In this document: piece after piece, positions 17,502-26,476 of the stretch | Numbering within the stretch: position 1 is the stretch's first letter | How the letters are laid out: every line of letters begins with the position of its first letter | Source of the DNA: JAJEDW01 sp963555775 | Lineage (GTDB): Bacteria > Acidobacteriota > Terriglobia > 20CM-2-55-15 | Reading direction: 5' to 3' | Length of the DNA stretch: 64,000 nt | Assembly (NCBI GenBank): GCA_963555775.3 | Contig: CAUVWY020000009.1 | Span: forward strand, 1,116,001-1,180,000 | Program-made: the position numbers and the translations under genes | The notes under the pieces: generated by a model | Told to the model about the DNA's origin: nothing | The model's input: only the letters and a program-made list of their open reading frames with translations | Database searches by the model: none

Positions 17502-17986
17502 CCGTTCTCCTTGTCCTGGATCGTATTCAGCGGAATTCCTAATAGCGTCGCAACTTTTTTTTGAATGGCGATTATCGTCTCGGCTTGCCCGAGTCTCGCC
17601 TCCAGACGCCGAGTCTCCCGTTCCAACTCCGCAATCCGCTTATCCCGCGGGTCTATCGGCTGCGCCTTCGGTCCACGTTTGACCGATCCGACGCCGGCCA
17701 ACTCCCCGGCATCGAGTTGCCGACGCCACGTGCTCAGGCTCGATGAGTACACCCCTTCACGGCGTAACAACGCGCCCACCTCACCGGGCTTCGTACACCG
17801 GTCGGCATCTCGTACGATCCGGCGCTTATACTCCGCGCTGAATCGTCGACGCGTCGCCTTATCGGCGACCTCCGGATCCGGACCGGCACCATTCCCATCG
17901 GCCGAATCGCGCCCAACTCCAGTCGCCCTACGGGCTCCTTCCGTTGCCCGCGATTCTTTCTCCTCTTCTGGTTTAATCACCAACAC
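17498..17986 (-). CDS. IS3-family transposase OrfA (helix-turn-helix)
   Basis: 162 aa. The HTH_Tnp_1 domain (about 45-110, RRFSAEYKRRIVRDADRC ... LLRREGVYSSSLSTWRRQL) is followed by a heptad-like leucine zipper (RIAELERETRRLEARLGQAE) for multimerisation. The stop overlaps the orfB start (TGATG). Full length; the N-terminal ~40 residues are low-complexity. Confidence 0.92.
   Translation of the reverse strand: MLVIKPEEEKESRATEGARRATGVGRDSADGNGAGPDPEVADKATRRRFSAEYKRRIVRDADRCTKPGEVGALLRREGVYSSSLSTWRRQLDAGELAGVGSVKRGPKAQPIDPRDKRIAELERETRRLEARLGQAETIIAIQKKVATLLGIPLNTIQDKENG
17555..17562 (-). promoter_or_regulatory. A8 slippery run in IS3 orfA, candidate -1 frameshift site
   Basis: Eight consecutive A on the coding strand lie near the orfA 3' end. 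The -1 frame is open from here into orfB, so slippage gives an OrfAB fusion, the standard way IS3 elements make active transposase. Confidence 0.6.
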
Positions 17987-18151
17987 AGGTTATCTTCCTT
18001 CCCGCCCTGCTCACTAATTAACGTTAGGGAAGGTGTCTCATCTACATTGGCACAGAGGGTAGGCGGTCAGCTGGTACCGCAGGAAACTGCGGACGACCTT
18101 TTCCGTGTAGACGATGGGATTGAGGGACATGGGTCAGTGTTCGTGTCGATG

Positions 18152-19264
18152 CTAATCGTCAGTTTCTATGTCGCGGAAATGGAGTCGACCCTGATGATCC
18201 CGGACGACCTGGACGATAACAGGATGATTCACCATCGGCCCGATTACGTCATCAACCGTTTCTACAACTTGATCAATTCTGAGAGCGCGATCATCGACAG
18301 TGACCTCGATCCAATCCTCATCAAGGTGAAGAGCTCGTAGGACACCGCGGATGGTGTCTTCGGTTTTCGGCTGGGTCTCAACGGCTGGCCGACTAGCTCG
18401 GATTGCCTGATTGACTACCGTTCTGGAACTGGGAACGAGACTTAGCGTTCTCGTTTCGCTTGCCGATCGAATATCGAGCTGGTCGAACCTCTTTCCACTT
18501 GGAGCTAGGTTACGCGTCAGCTTGAGAAATGTGCCGCGATACTCCGCGTCGGGTACGATTTCGGGCAACTCTTCCTCTGGCGCCTCAATGCTCGCTCGCA
18601 CGATGTTAAGAAACTGCTGAGCAATTTCCACAGGCCGCGGCTCGTCCGAGTCAAACATTTCTCGTTGCTTGGCCTCTTGGACTGCGATGGCGAATTGATA
18701 ACTACCAGGTGCTGCTTGGAAAAGCCACGGTCGACATGAGTCCTGGATTTCCTTCTCGGGAGCACCTCGCTTGCGATGCGGAAGGCCTTGAATGAATTCT
18801 GCCGTGCGGTAGAAAAGCGACTGTACGGTCTGAACCTTCTCGACAATGAGATCTAGAGGCGCTCCTCCTTCGATCACCTCGCCACCCTTTACCGACACGA
18901 GCACTTGGCCTGGCGCGAAAGCGACTCCGGCCCGCACACGCGTTTGCTCACTCCAGACAGATTGGAGAAGTCCACGCAACTGTTCGCCGGCAAAATCAGG
19001 TAGCCCTTCTGGCGCCAGGCACTTGTAGGCCAAGCCTTCTGCGATTGTCAGTTCGCCCGCCTTGTAATAGAGTGAGACAGCACTGACGGCAGACACTCCG
19101 CGAGTACGAGATTTCGAAGGATCCAGATCCCAGAGGGCTCTTTCCTCGGACTCAGCGGCTTGCCTGTACAAGTCTTCAGCGCGACCGTGTTCCCCATTGC
19201 GAACGGCCACCTCCGCATCCGCAGCCAGTAGTTCGCTCTTTCGGTGGTGCTCAAGCCAGGTCAT
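18152..19264 (-). CDS. Hypothetical protein with N-terminal TPR-like helices
   Basis: 370 aa, no family recognised. Residues 1-60 look like a helical repeat pair (EVAVRNGEHGRAEDLYRQAA), reminiscent of TPR. The rest mixes helices and strands without a recognised motif. No signal peptide or TM segment. It stands alone, with lower GC than the flanking metabolic genes, between the IS3 element and two small orphan genes, as expected of island cargo. Function unknown. Confidence 0.6.
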   Translation of the reverse strand: MTWLEHHRKSELLAADAEVAVRNGEHGRAEDLYRQAAESEERALWDLDPSKSRTRGVSAVSAVSLYYKAGELTIAEGLAYKCLAPEGLPDFAGEQLRGLLQSVWSEQTRVRAGVAFAPGQVLVSVKGGEVIEGGAPLDLIVEKVQTVQSLFYRTAEFIQGLPHRKRGAPEKEIQDSCRPWLFQAAPGSYQFAIAVQEAKQREMFDSDEPRPVEIAQQFLNIVRASIEAPEEELPEIVPDAEYRGTFLKLTRNLAPSGKRFDQLDIRSASETRTLSLVPSSRTVVNQAIRASRPAVETQPKTEDTIRGVLRALHLDEDWIEVTVDDRALRIDQVVETVDDVIGPMVNHPVIVQVVRDHQGRLHFRDIETDD

Positions 19265-19479
19265 GAATGTTCGAGTGGTGACAGGAGAATGACACGAGAT
19301 CGGAATCCCACCACGCCCGCCAGTGCCGGTAGATTACTTGCGCCTCTTTCCACCTGATCCAGCTTTTCTCGGAGCCTTTGAGCGACACCCGAAGAAGCTC
19401 CCCGATCGACTCCGGATACCTCTAGACGAATACACGGCCCTTTTTAGCCCGAAACGGTAAACACAGTCATATGAATGAC
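19265..19479. other. Spacer with a coding-like fragment
   Basis: Plus-strand codons from about 19293 to 19459 translate without a stop to a plausible protein end (DYLRLFPPDPAFLGAFERH), but no start codon is in frame after a TGA near 19290. Probably a gene fragment; no match recognised. Confidence 0.25.
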
Positions 19480-19896
19480 TTAGGTTTTTGATTCGGTGTT
19501 AGTCCGACAGGCTGCTAGACGAATACATCCTTCAAGATCTTCGGGTGCCGTGCCAGCCGGTGCGACATAGTAGTCAGCACCCGTCTTGGTCTCCGCGCGA
19601 TGAACCGCAACCAGTCCGTTCGAAAGTTCGACAGCAGCAAGGGTAAACGCACATGCACCCGCTTCTGTAGTGTCAATTTCATTGGCCCAGGCTCCACGCG
19701 TACGTGCGTCGGTCTTGCTCCATTCCGCAAGCGCCGTAGACTTCTCCCCTGAGTTTGTGATCTCAAAGTCCACAGGCGAGCGATGATGACGATCAAGGCA
19801 GACCCGCGCACCTTCGGTGAGGTATTCCGCGACGGCGGTAGTGAGCCCATGATGACGCTCGTCCATGTCGTGGAAGGGAAGAGATGGCTTTGACAT
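19480..19896 (-). CDS. Hypothetical protein
   Basis: 138 aa with no recognised domain. The ATG at 19896 begins MSKPSLPFHDMDERHHG. The composition is that of a soluble, mixed alpha/beta protein (EYLTEGARVCLDRHHRSPV ... GACAFTLAAVELSNGLVAV). It lies 61 bp downstream of the winged-helix gene on the same strand and the two may share a transcript. Island gene of unknown role. Confidence 0.5.
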   Translation of the reverse strand: MSKPSLPFHDMDERHHGLTTAVAEYLTEGARVCLDRHHRSPVDFEITNSGEKSTALAEWSKTDARTRGAWANEIDTTEAGACAFTLAAVELSNGLVAVHRAETKTGADYYVAPAGTAPEDLEGCIRLAACRTNTESKT

Positions 19897-19957
19897 CTGA
19901 TCGACCTCGCAGCATCAAAGATTCTAGAACTGGGAATCTTTCTGAACTATCGGCCGA

Positions 19958-20215
19958 CTATTTGTGCGTCGCGGCATTGAAAGCAGCACGCTCCGCTACT
20001 CGTCGTCCCGCGGGGGTAATCGTCCATGGGCCAGCACGATCTTCTATCCAACCTTCCCCCACCAAATGTTTCCGAGCACGACGGATCATGACCTGCCAGC
20101 GAGTCTGACCGCGGGCCATGGTTTCTTCATCCGCAGCTTGAAAACAGTCGGCCGTCAACTCGTGGACGTCAGGTTCCAGTTCCGCCCGTCGGGCGCTGCC
20201 GCCGACGGCCACCAA
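19958..20215 (-). CDS. Winged-helix protein similar to Mrr N-terminal domain, possibly a fragment
   Basis: 85 aa. RWQVMIRRARKHLVGEGWIE followed by WTITPAGRRVAE resembles the Mrr_N winged helix of restriction enzymes, where it reads DNA, but no Mrr nuclease domain follows. The start is uncertain: TTG at 20215 or nearby GTG. The frame is also open upstream with matching sequence (LKALVAVGGSA) toward an IS630 remnant, so the gene may have lost its 5' end. Could be a remnant of a restriction gene or a small regulator. Confidence 0.45.
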   Translation of the reverse strand: MVAVGGSARRAELEPDVHELTADCFQAADEETMARGQTRWQVMIRRARKHLVGEGWIEDRAGPWTITPAGRRVAERAAFNAATHK

Positions 20216-20304
20216 GGCCTTGAGGCTCGGCGTCGTCGCGGCGCCTTCGGTCTGAGTACGATGGCGCCCCGAACGCGGCCATGCACACTTCTACCACAGG
20301 CTCC

Positions 20305-20420
20305 TATGGCGCCGACCATAACCAGAACCCCAAGCCATTCATCTGGACCGCCAAGGCCACGACGTCCTTGAGATAGCCCAACGCGCTCGGAAGAAGCTCG
20401 AAAAGTTACAGTCTGTTTGA
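20305..20420 (+). pseudogene. IS630-type transposase C-terminal remnant
   Basis: Translation gives ADHNQNPKPFIWTAKA, then after a one-base shift DVLEIAQRARKKLEKLQSV and a stop at 20418-20420. The NPKPFxWTAKA tail is characteristic of IS630-like transposases. Upstream sequence is not recognisable, so only the tail survives. Confidence 0.6.
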
Positions 20421-20429
20421 AGGGGACCA

Positions 20430-21851
20430 CTACCTTTGAAGTCGGACGTTGACCTCGGGCAGACGGGCCGATAAACGCTGCTTGACTCCCGCCATCGCGG
20501 GATCGTCCGCAAGGTTGGTCCATTCGTTGGGATCGGCTTCCAGGTCGTAAACCTCTTCGGAACCGTTCGCGTACCGGGTGTACCGGTAGCGTTCGTCGCG
20601 GATCGAGTGGTTCCCGAAGCCCTCGGTGGTGATGGCCACGTGATCCCACTCCGCGTCGGGGTCTTCGATCAAGGGCAGCAGACTGGTTCCTTCCAGGTGT
20701 TCCGGCACGGGAACGCCGGCGAGTTCCGTCAGGGTCGGGTAGACGTCCAGCAGCGACACGGGTTTGCCGGATCGGCTGCCGGGTACCGTCACTCCCGGCG
20801 CGATTATGATCAGCGGGACGTGTGTCGCTTCGTTCCAGAGGGAATTCTTGCGCCAGCGGTGTTTTTCGCCCAGGTGAAAGCCATGATCCGACATCAGGAC
20901 GACGATCGTGTTGTCGGCCCTTCCGCTGGCGTCGAGCGCGTCGAGCAACCGTCCAACCATCGCGTCTGCAAACGAGGTGCTCGCCAGGTAGGCCTGGACG
21001 GCTTCAGGCCAGACGCCTTGTTCCACGACCCAGTCCTGCATTGCGTTCCCTTGTGCGGGGGCCGTCCGGGCGACCTCGGGAACGTCATCCAGATCGTTCT
21101 CGATCGTCGTCGGCAGTTCGACCTGTTCCAGCGGATGCATGTCGAGAAAGGCCTGCGGGATATACCAGGGAAGATGGGGTCGATAAATGCCTGCCGCGAG
21201 AAAGCGCGGGCCGTTCGTAACCTCGCCCATTCGACGTTCCACCCACCCGACGACTTGACCGTCGCCCATCGCCGCGTCGTCGACCCAGACGTTCGACCAG
21301 TCGAATCCGAAAAAGCCCGGGTTCCGGTTGGCGGGGCGAACGGGGGGTCCGACTTCATCGGGAAGTTGCCGGTTCAGCGCCGGGTAGAAAGCATTCCATG
21401 CAGTCGTATCGTTCAGACCGAAGAAGCCGGCCGGGTTATAAGTATGGGCATGGAAGAGCTTTCCCGCCCCGTAGGTTTCGTATCCCTGATCCTGAAAGTG
21501 GCCGGGAAGCGTTCGAATCCCGTCAAAGACATCCAGCGTCCTCCAATCGGGACCGTTGTCATAGACGCCCGACGTCGACGGACGCAACCCGGTCATGAAG
21601 GCGGTGCGGGACGGATTGCACAACGGCGCGGCGGTATGGGCGTTCGTGAACGTCATCCCGCGCTCGGCCAGTCGGTCCAGGTTGGGCGTCAGGGCCTGCG
21701 GATGCCCTGCCAGGGGCCCCACCCAGTCGTTCAGATCGTCGATGGTGATCAAGAGGACGTCGGGCGGTGATTCCACCTGTGCCCGCGTTGCAAAGGATCC
21801 TGCAAGAGCGGCGCCAATTGTCAACGCGATGAACGCCAATCCGGCTCGCAT
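20430..21851 (-). CDS. Exported type I sulfatase
   Basis: 473 aa with a signal peptide (residues 1-24). It hydrolyses sulfate esters using a formylglycine made from Cys78 in CNPSR (78-82), the CxPSR maturation motif. Metal-binding ITIDDLNDW (36-43) and MSDHGFHLGEKH are present, and overall similarity is to iduronate-2-sulfatase-like members (LFHAHTYNP). Likely periplasmic; substrates may be sulfated polysaccharides. It is 52 bp downstream of the HNH gene and last in a same-strand run from 26228. No sulfatase-maturing enzyme is nearby apart from a radical SAM gene of a different family (34890). Confidence 0.93.
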   Translation of the reverse strand: MRAGLAFIALTIGAALAGSFATRAQVESPPDVLLITIDDLNDWVGPLAGHPQALTPNLDRLAERGMTFTNAHTAAPLCNPSRTAFMTGLRPSTSGVYDNGPDWRTLDVFDGIRTLPGHFQDQGYETYGAGKLFHAHTYNPAGFFGLNDTTAWNAFYPALNRQLPDEVGPPVRPANRNPGFFGFDWSNVWVDDAAMGDGQVVGWVERRMGEVTNGPRFLAAGIYRPHLPWYIPQAFLDMHPLEQVELPTTIENDLDDVPEVARTAPAQGNAMQDWVVEQGVWPEAVQAYLASTSFADAMVGRLLDALDASGRADNTIVVLMSDHGFHLGEKHRWRKNSLWNEATHVPLIIIAPGVTVPGSRSGKPVSLLDVYPTLTELAGVPVPEHLEGTSLLPLIEDPDAEWDHVAITTEGFGNHSIRDERYRYTRYANGSEEVYDLEADPNEWTNLADDPAMAGVKQRLSARLPEVNVRLQR

Positions 21852-21903
21852 GAGCGGCAGTCTATCAGTTTTGTTCGAGATCCGTTTCGGGAACTTCCGG
21901 CAG

Positions 21904-23055
21904 CTACAGGGTAGTCGCGACCCCGGGGGATGAGTCTTTCTTCAATGCGTGTTCCCAGTCCGATTCCAAGGGAACAAGCGCCTTTCCCTCGACCCAGGTC
22001 AAACCGCCCACCGCGTCCGCCTGTTCATACGCCCATAGCGTGATGCGCGTGGAGATCGACAAGTCGTGGGTGACGTTGACTCGATCGAATTCCTCGCCAA
22101 GCTGCGTGCCGAATTCCCGATTCCGTTCCGACCATTTCGAAAGGTAGTCCACAGCGGCGAGGTGGTCTGCCTTGGCTGAATTGCAGCTCCGATGCGCCAA
22201 GACGAAGTTATGTCCCAGATCGACCGGATAGCGGGACCAGGCGATGAAATGATCGACGTGTGCCGCGGCCCCTCGGAGGGGGCGTGAGCAGTAGAAGCAG
22301 CGAGCCTCCTGCAATTCGTTCAGCACGGGCTGAACCGGGGCCAAGCTTCTACGTTCGCCGCCAAACAGGAACTCGGACAAGTCGGAAGTGGTTCCAAGGG
22401 CTCCGGCGTTGTTGCGCCGGATGTAGAGCATCCAGTGATGGCGAACCAATTCCGTTACAAGACTATGGAACTGACGGAGGCAGTACGCCACTCCCGGCCG
22501 AAGCTCGATCGTTCTCCATCGTTGCCGGTTCTCATAGAGAAAATCCAAATGCGTCCCTCCCAACGTCTGCAGTTTCCAAAGCGGCATTGTCCGCACCACC
22601 TGGTCCACGTCTTGAATCAGATGATTCCACACGGCCTCGTCCCGTGCCGCGAGCGCGATCGAGTTCCGAGCGCTACGGATTTCGGAGACAGCGCGGACGA
22701 CGGCAGCGGTTCTGCCCTTGTTCTGCTTCAGGACTTCACCTCGTCGGGTCCCCGCGCGTATATATGGAACGCATTGCCTCCAGTAATAGCGAACGAACTT
22801 GCCGGCAATAAGGTGGGTGTCTATTTCCCAGGCATCGCCTGAATCGTCACCCTCTTCGACGGAGAGATCGGCCAGAGCCAATAGAAGGGCGTATTTGTAG
22901 GTTGCGACGAACTGCCCCTCATTCAGCAGCCGCTGCAGGTTCTTGAGAAACTGGATCTGTTCTTCCGCTGTCGGCTGCACGATTTTTTCAACCAGTATGC
23001 TGACCGTTCCGGTAAATTTCCTTTTCAGTTCGAGACCGATCGAACGAATCGTCAA
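21904..23055 (-). CDS. HNH endonuclease-domain protein
   Basis: 383 aa, no signal peptide. The C-terminal third has a zinc-type HNH: CFYC (253-256), AHVDHFIAW (265-273), Asn283 in GHNFVLAHRSCNSAK. The N-terminal 250 residues are helical and family-specific, perhaps the specificity or regulatory part. The start is uncertain (TTG at 23055). It lies between a sulfatase and an aminotransferase in a same-strand run, with no methylase nearby, so a stand-alone defence or repair nuclease is possible. Confidence 0.8.
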   Translation of the reverse strand: MTIRSIGLELKRKFTGTVSILVEKIVQPTAEEQIQFLKNLQRLLNEGQFVATYKYALLLALADLSVEEGDDSGDAWEIDTHLIAGKFVRYYWRQCVPYIRAGTRRGEVLKQNKGRTAAVVRAVSEIRSARNSIALAARDEAVWNHLIQDVDQVVRTMPLWKLQTLGGTHLDFLYENRQRWRTIELRPGVAYCLRQFHSLVTELVRHHWMLYIRRNNAGALGTTSDLSEFLFGGERRSLAPVQPVLNELQEARCFYCSRPLRGAAAHVDHFIAWSRYPVDLGHNFVLAHRSCNSAKADHLAAVDYLSKWSERNREFGTQLGEEFDRVNVTHDLSISTRITLWAYEQADAVGGLTWVEGKALVPLESDWEHALKKDSSPGVATTL

Positions 23056-23104
23056 CTAATCGCTCTGGAACCACCTGGTTTTTTGTGGGCCGGGCCGTTC
23101 CGGG

Positions 23105-24250
23105 TCAGCCGCAGTGCGTGGCGACCCGAGGCAGAATTTCGGCCAGCGTCGCGGCCTCCTGCACGAACGACATTACGATATGCCTTCCCTCGATGACGTA
23201 AAAGTACCCCGGATGCACCAGAACGTGTTCGTCTTCAAGGAGTTCCAGCGCGAGGTCTTCTTCGTCGATGTTCCGGCCGACGGGGACGACGATGTGGAAG
23301 CCGCCGCGCGGAGGGACCGACACGGCGGATCCCAGAGCGGCGACGGCCGCGTCCCGCCGTGCCCGAAGCTCATCGCGGTACCAGGTCAGAAACTCCCACC
23401 CCTTCTCGAATATCGCGGGTATCGCGAACTGAGCTGTTTCGTTGACCGGCAAAAAAGTGTCCGAAATCATCTCGAGCGTCCGCAGGGACGTATCGACCAG
23501 CGCAGGGTCGCCGGACACTCCCATCCAACCGATCTTCATGCCCGGAAGCGCAAACATCTTCGAGAATCCATTCAACGTCAATACCAGAGGCGCGTCCGTT
23601 CTGGACGGGCGAGGGGCTTCGATACCGTCATAAACGAATTCGCGAAACACTTCGTCCGCAATGATCGGCAGGCGGTGGCGCGCGGCCACCTCGGCCAGCG
23701 CCTCGATCTGGTCCTGGCCGGCGACCATTCCCGTCGGATTGTGCGGTGAAATCGAAACGATGGCACGCGTGCGTTCGGTGACGGCCTGTTCGACGCTGTC
23801 GATATCGATAGCCCATCCGTCGGCTTCGTCCAATCGATAGCTCCCAACCTCGACGCCGGCGAACCGCGCAATGTAATCGAAAAGCGGATACGAAGGCGAA
23901 GGGCAAAGAATCCGGTCTCCGGGTTCGGATAACAACTTGAAGGCGTACCAGTAGGACACACTGGTTCCAGGTGTCAGAACGAGATTCGAGGAAGGAACTT
24001 CGGCATAGTCGGCGATGGCGTCGCGGGCGATCTGCTGACCCATCGAGTCGGGTTTGTACACCCGGGCCCGGCTCGCGGCCTCGGTCAGAGTTTCGCTGAG
24101 CAGGCCAGGCGGAAAGACGATCCCATGGTCGTTGACGTTCGCATTGACCAGATCGACCACTTCGGCGCCGGCGCGGCGGAGTTCTGCGAGTCGTTCATAG
24201 AGCCGATTCGTCGCTCCACGGAAGTCGACCGCAAGGCCTGAGAAGCGCAT
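23105..24250 (-). CDS. PLP-dependent class I/II aminotransferase
   Basis: About 381 aa from ATG 24250; an upstream GTG (24295) would add a basic leader that does not look like protein. The PLP lysine lies in NGFSKMFALPGMKIGW, with SISPHNPTG and the conserved Arg near the C-terminus, giving a complete fold type I aminotransferase of the aspartate/aromatic/ alanine class. The exact substrate is open. It follows the MBL gene by 55 bp on the same strand and may be part of that transcript. Confidence 0.88.
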   Translation of the reverse strand: MRFSGLAVDFRGATNRLYERLAELRRAGAEVVDLVNANVNDHGIVFPPGLLSETLTEAASRARVYKPDSMGQQIARDAIADYAEVPSSNLVLTPGTSVSYWYAFKLLSEPGDRILCPSPSYPLFDYIARFAGVEVGSYRLDEADGWAIDIDSVEQAVTERTRAIVSISPHNPTGMVAGQDQIEALAEVAARHRLPIIADEVFREFVYDGIEAPRPSRTDAPLVLTLNGFSKMFALPGMKIGWMGVSGDPALVDTSLRTLEMISDTFLPVNETAQFAIPAIFEKGWEFLTWYRDELRARRDAAVAALGSAVSVPPRGGFHIVVPVGRNIDEEDLALELLEDEHVLVHPGYFYVIEGRHIVMSFVQEAATLAEILPRVATHCG

Positions 24251-24305
24251 GGAAAAAGGAGGGTAGGGCGCGCGGCGCCGCTGTGGGCGCCGCACTCTGG
24301 CGGGC

Positions 24306-25160
24306 CTATTCGGTCCCGCTCAATTCGTTGTACAAGTTTGGAATACTGCTTGCGGCGAATCCTTCGGAGTAATTCCAACCGATGTCGGTGAGATCCAGTT
24401 GCTCGACGAATTCATCCTGCGACACGCCCTCGGTCACCAGAGAACGACCGCGCTCCACCATGGTGTTCAGCTTGGTCTGGAACTCGCGCATGTCGTCCCG
24501 GGTCATGACCGCACCGTGACCCGGAATGATCGTATCGAACTCCAACGCCAGGACGTTTTCGATTGTCTGGGCCCATTCGGCCCCGCTCCCGCCGTTTCCG
24601 TAGTCCATGAAGGGCGAGCCGCCCACGAACAGGTCTCCCGTGTGGATCACACCCAGATCCGGAAACAGGATGACCGAGTCGCCGTTCGTATGCCCGCGGC
24701 CCACGTGATGCGCCTGAGCTTCGGCACCGCCCAGGTAAACCGTGGCGGTTTCGGTGAACACGATCGGCGGTGGACCGGCCTGATTGCCCCGGACAATGTT
24801 GGCGCGGACGTTTTCGTGACCGATGACCTGCGCGTTGTTGTTCAGGAAGTGGACGTTGCCCCCGGAATGATCCCCATGGTGATGCGTGTTCAGGACGTAT
24901 TTCACGGGCTGGTCGGTGACCTCACCGATACGCTCCATGATTTCGTCGTAGTTCTGTTCGAACTTGTCGTCGACGACGATCACACCATCGTCGGTGACTC
25001 GAACCGCGACGTTACCGCCCGATCCTTCGATCATGTACAGGCCGTCGGCCACTTCGGCAATCGTCAGTGGCGCGGCCTGCTGCCCGGTAATGGCCGTTAT
25101 GGCCGCGGCGCCGATTCCGACGGCAGCGGCAAGTGCGACGATAAGGGTCTTCTTCTGCAT
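24306..25160 (-). CDS. Exported metallo-beta-lactamase-fold hydrolase
   Basis: 284 aa from ATG 25160, chosen because a strong GGGAGGAG precedes it and the first 28 residues form a signal peptide (KKTLIVALAAAVGIGAAA). The metal site NTHHHGDHSGG (HxHxDH) and downstream GRGHTNGD and IIPGHG histidines are intact. This fits the MBL-fold group of periplasmic hydrolases (quinoprotein-relay/ SoxH-like), not a proven lactamase. A structured repeat (25192-25349) separates it from the dienelactone hydrolase gene upstream. Confidence 0.9.
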   Translation of the reverse strand: MQKKTLIVALAAAVGIGAAAITAITGQQAAPLTIAEVADGLYMIEGSGGNVAVRVTDDGVIVVDDKFEQNYDEIMERIGEVTDQPVKYVLNTHHHGDHSGGNVHFLNNNAQVIGHENVRANIVRGNQAGPPPIVFTETATVYLGGAEAQAHHVGRGHTNGDSVILFPDLGVIHTGDLFVGGSPFMDYGNGGSGAEWAQTIENVLALEFDTIIPGHGAVMTRDDMREFQTKLNTMVERGRSLVTEGVSQDEFVEQLDLTDIGWNYSEGFAASSIPNLYNELSGTE

Positions 25161-25191
25161 GCCTGGTGCTCCTCCCGTTGTCGAAAGCCAG

Positions 25192-25349
25192 GAGCCCTTG
25201 GTGAAACCCCTGCTGCATTCGACCGACGATGCATCCCGTCTGGACTGCCTTGCTCGTCGGTCACATATTGGGAATATGCTCACTCCTCGCGCCTTGCCAG
25301 ACGGGCGCCTCCCCGGTCTCGGTGCGACGCGGGGTTTCACCACGGGCTC
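25192..25349 (+). repeat. Interspersed repeat with inverted ends, element C
   Basis: About 158 bp between GAGCCCTTGGTGAAACCCC and the inverted GGGGTTTCACCACGGGCTC (18 of 19 paired). The interior dyad is CATATTGGGAATATG, followed by CGCGCCTTGCCAGACGGGCG. The order of blocks (CTGCTGCA, inner dyad, CGCGCCTTGCC.GACGG, GCGACG, end repeat) parallels copies A and B, so it may be a distant member of the same superfamily. It fills the whole gap between two genes on one transcript. Confidence 0.7.
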
Positions 25350-26228
25350 TTAACGCAAGTGCTCGTTGAAGAAATCGATCGTTCGCTGCCAGGCAAGCTT
25401 GGCGGCGGTTTCGTTGTACCGCGGCGTCGAATCGTTGTGAAAACCGTGGTTCGTGTTCTCGTACACGTAGGTCGTGAATTGCTTGCCGTTTGCTCTCAGC
25501 GCTTCTTCATACGCCGGAATTCCGGCGTTGATCCGCTCGTCGTCGCTGGCGTACTGGAGCATGAGAGGCGCGTTGATTCGGGCAATATCGGCCGCGTCAC
25601 GTGGCTGGCCGCCGTAGAAGGGAACCGATGCCCCGAGGTCGGGAACGCGAACCGCCAGGTTGTTGGAGACGCCGCCGCCGTAGCAGAAGCCGGTTACGCC
25701 AACCCGCCCCGTGCAGTCCTCGTGGTCTTGCAGGAACTCGGCCGCGGCAACGAAGTCTTCGAGCATTTCGGCGCCATCGCGCGAACTCTGCATCGTCCGT
25801 CCGTCGTCGTCATTCCCGGGGTATCCGCCAAGGGGATACAGCGCGTCCGGGCCGAACGCGATGAAGTTCTCCATCGCGGCGCGGCGCACCACGTCTTCGA
25901 TGTGGGGGTTCAGTCCACGGTTTTCGTGGACAACCACGATCCCTGGTAGCGGTCCGGTGGCATTCGCCGGTTTGACCATATAGCCGCGCATGGTTCCCGC
26001 GCCCCGCGGGGAGGGATACTCCACATATGCGGCATCGATTCGTTCGTCCGCCCAATTGGTCTGCTGCGCTTCCGCGTATTGGGGCAGCAACGCCGCCGCG
26101 GACACACCGCCAGCCGTGAACCTGGCCGCCTTGTCCAGAAAATCCCGGCGCGTGATTTGGCCGTGGACGTAACGGTCGAAAAGTCTCAGAACTTCCTTCG
26201 GAAAATCGCTCGCTGTGAGTCGTTCCAT
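25350..26228 (-). CDS. Dienelactone hydrolase family protein, Tat-type leader
   Basis: 292 aa from ATG 26228, the start best spaced from AAGGAG; ATG 26234 is too close. Residues about 28-50 (TRRDFLDKAARFTAGGVSA) look like a twin-arginine signal, so export is likely. The alpha/beta hydrolase has the Cys nucleophile in GFCYGGG, Glu in VHENRG and His in NHGFHND, the Cys-Asp-His triad of dienelactone hydrolases, which open lactones in aromatic or chloroaromatic breakdown; in this exported form the substrate is unknown. Confidence 0.9.
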   Translation of the reverse strand: MERLTASDFPKEVLRLFDRYVHGQITRRDFLDKAARFTAGGVSAAALLPQYAEAQQTNWADERIDAAYVEYPSPRGAGTMRGYMVKPANATGPLPGIVVVHENRGLNPHIEDVVRRAAMENFIAFGPDALYPLGGYPGNDDDGRTMQSSRDGAEMLEDFVAAAEFLQDHEDCTGRVGVTGFCYGGGVSNNLAVRVPDLGASVPFYGGQPRDAADIARINAPLMLQYASDDERINAGIPAYEEALRANGKQFTTYVYENTNHGFHNDSTPRYNETAAKLAWQRTIDFFNEHLR

Positions 26229-26476
26229 GCCCATGACTCCTTAAGTACTTAGCCTGTTTTTTGGGATCGAATGCGAAAGCATATCACAGGCATTGGCGGG
26301 GGGCGAGAAAGCTGTTTTGGGGTGACGACGACGTTCGTGGAAGCGCGTTTTTGCGTGGACCGGCAGATGCGAACACAGTTTTTAGCCGGTTGAACTTTCG
26401 CCTTTTTTTCGAGTCTTCGCCGCCGGGACGTGCTCGGCTTCACGTCTTCCAAATTGTTGTTAGCGTTGCCCGGTCG

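Larger units (their letters stand above)
16476..18040 (-). mobile_element. IS3-family element with orfA/orfB
   Basis: About 1565 bp. The ends share TGAGACAC (left, 16476) and its inverse GTGTCTCA (right, ending 18040). A further AATGT lies just outside both ends, so the true boundary could be 10-15 bp wider. No target duplication is apparent, in keeping with a deletion of the IS1182-B right side. It carries both transposase frames. Confidence 0.7.

Noticed and set aside
24251..24295. Upstream GTG start for the aminotransferase
   Set aside because: It adds an Arg/Pro-rich leader (RRPQRRRAPYPP) unlike the family N-terminus and without a ribosome site.
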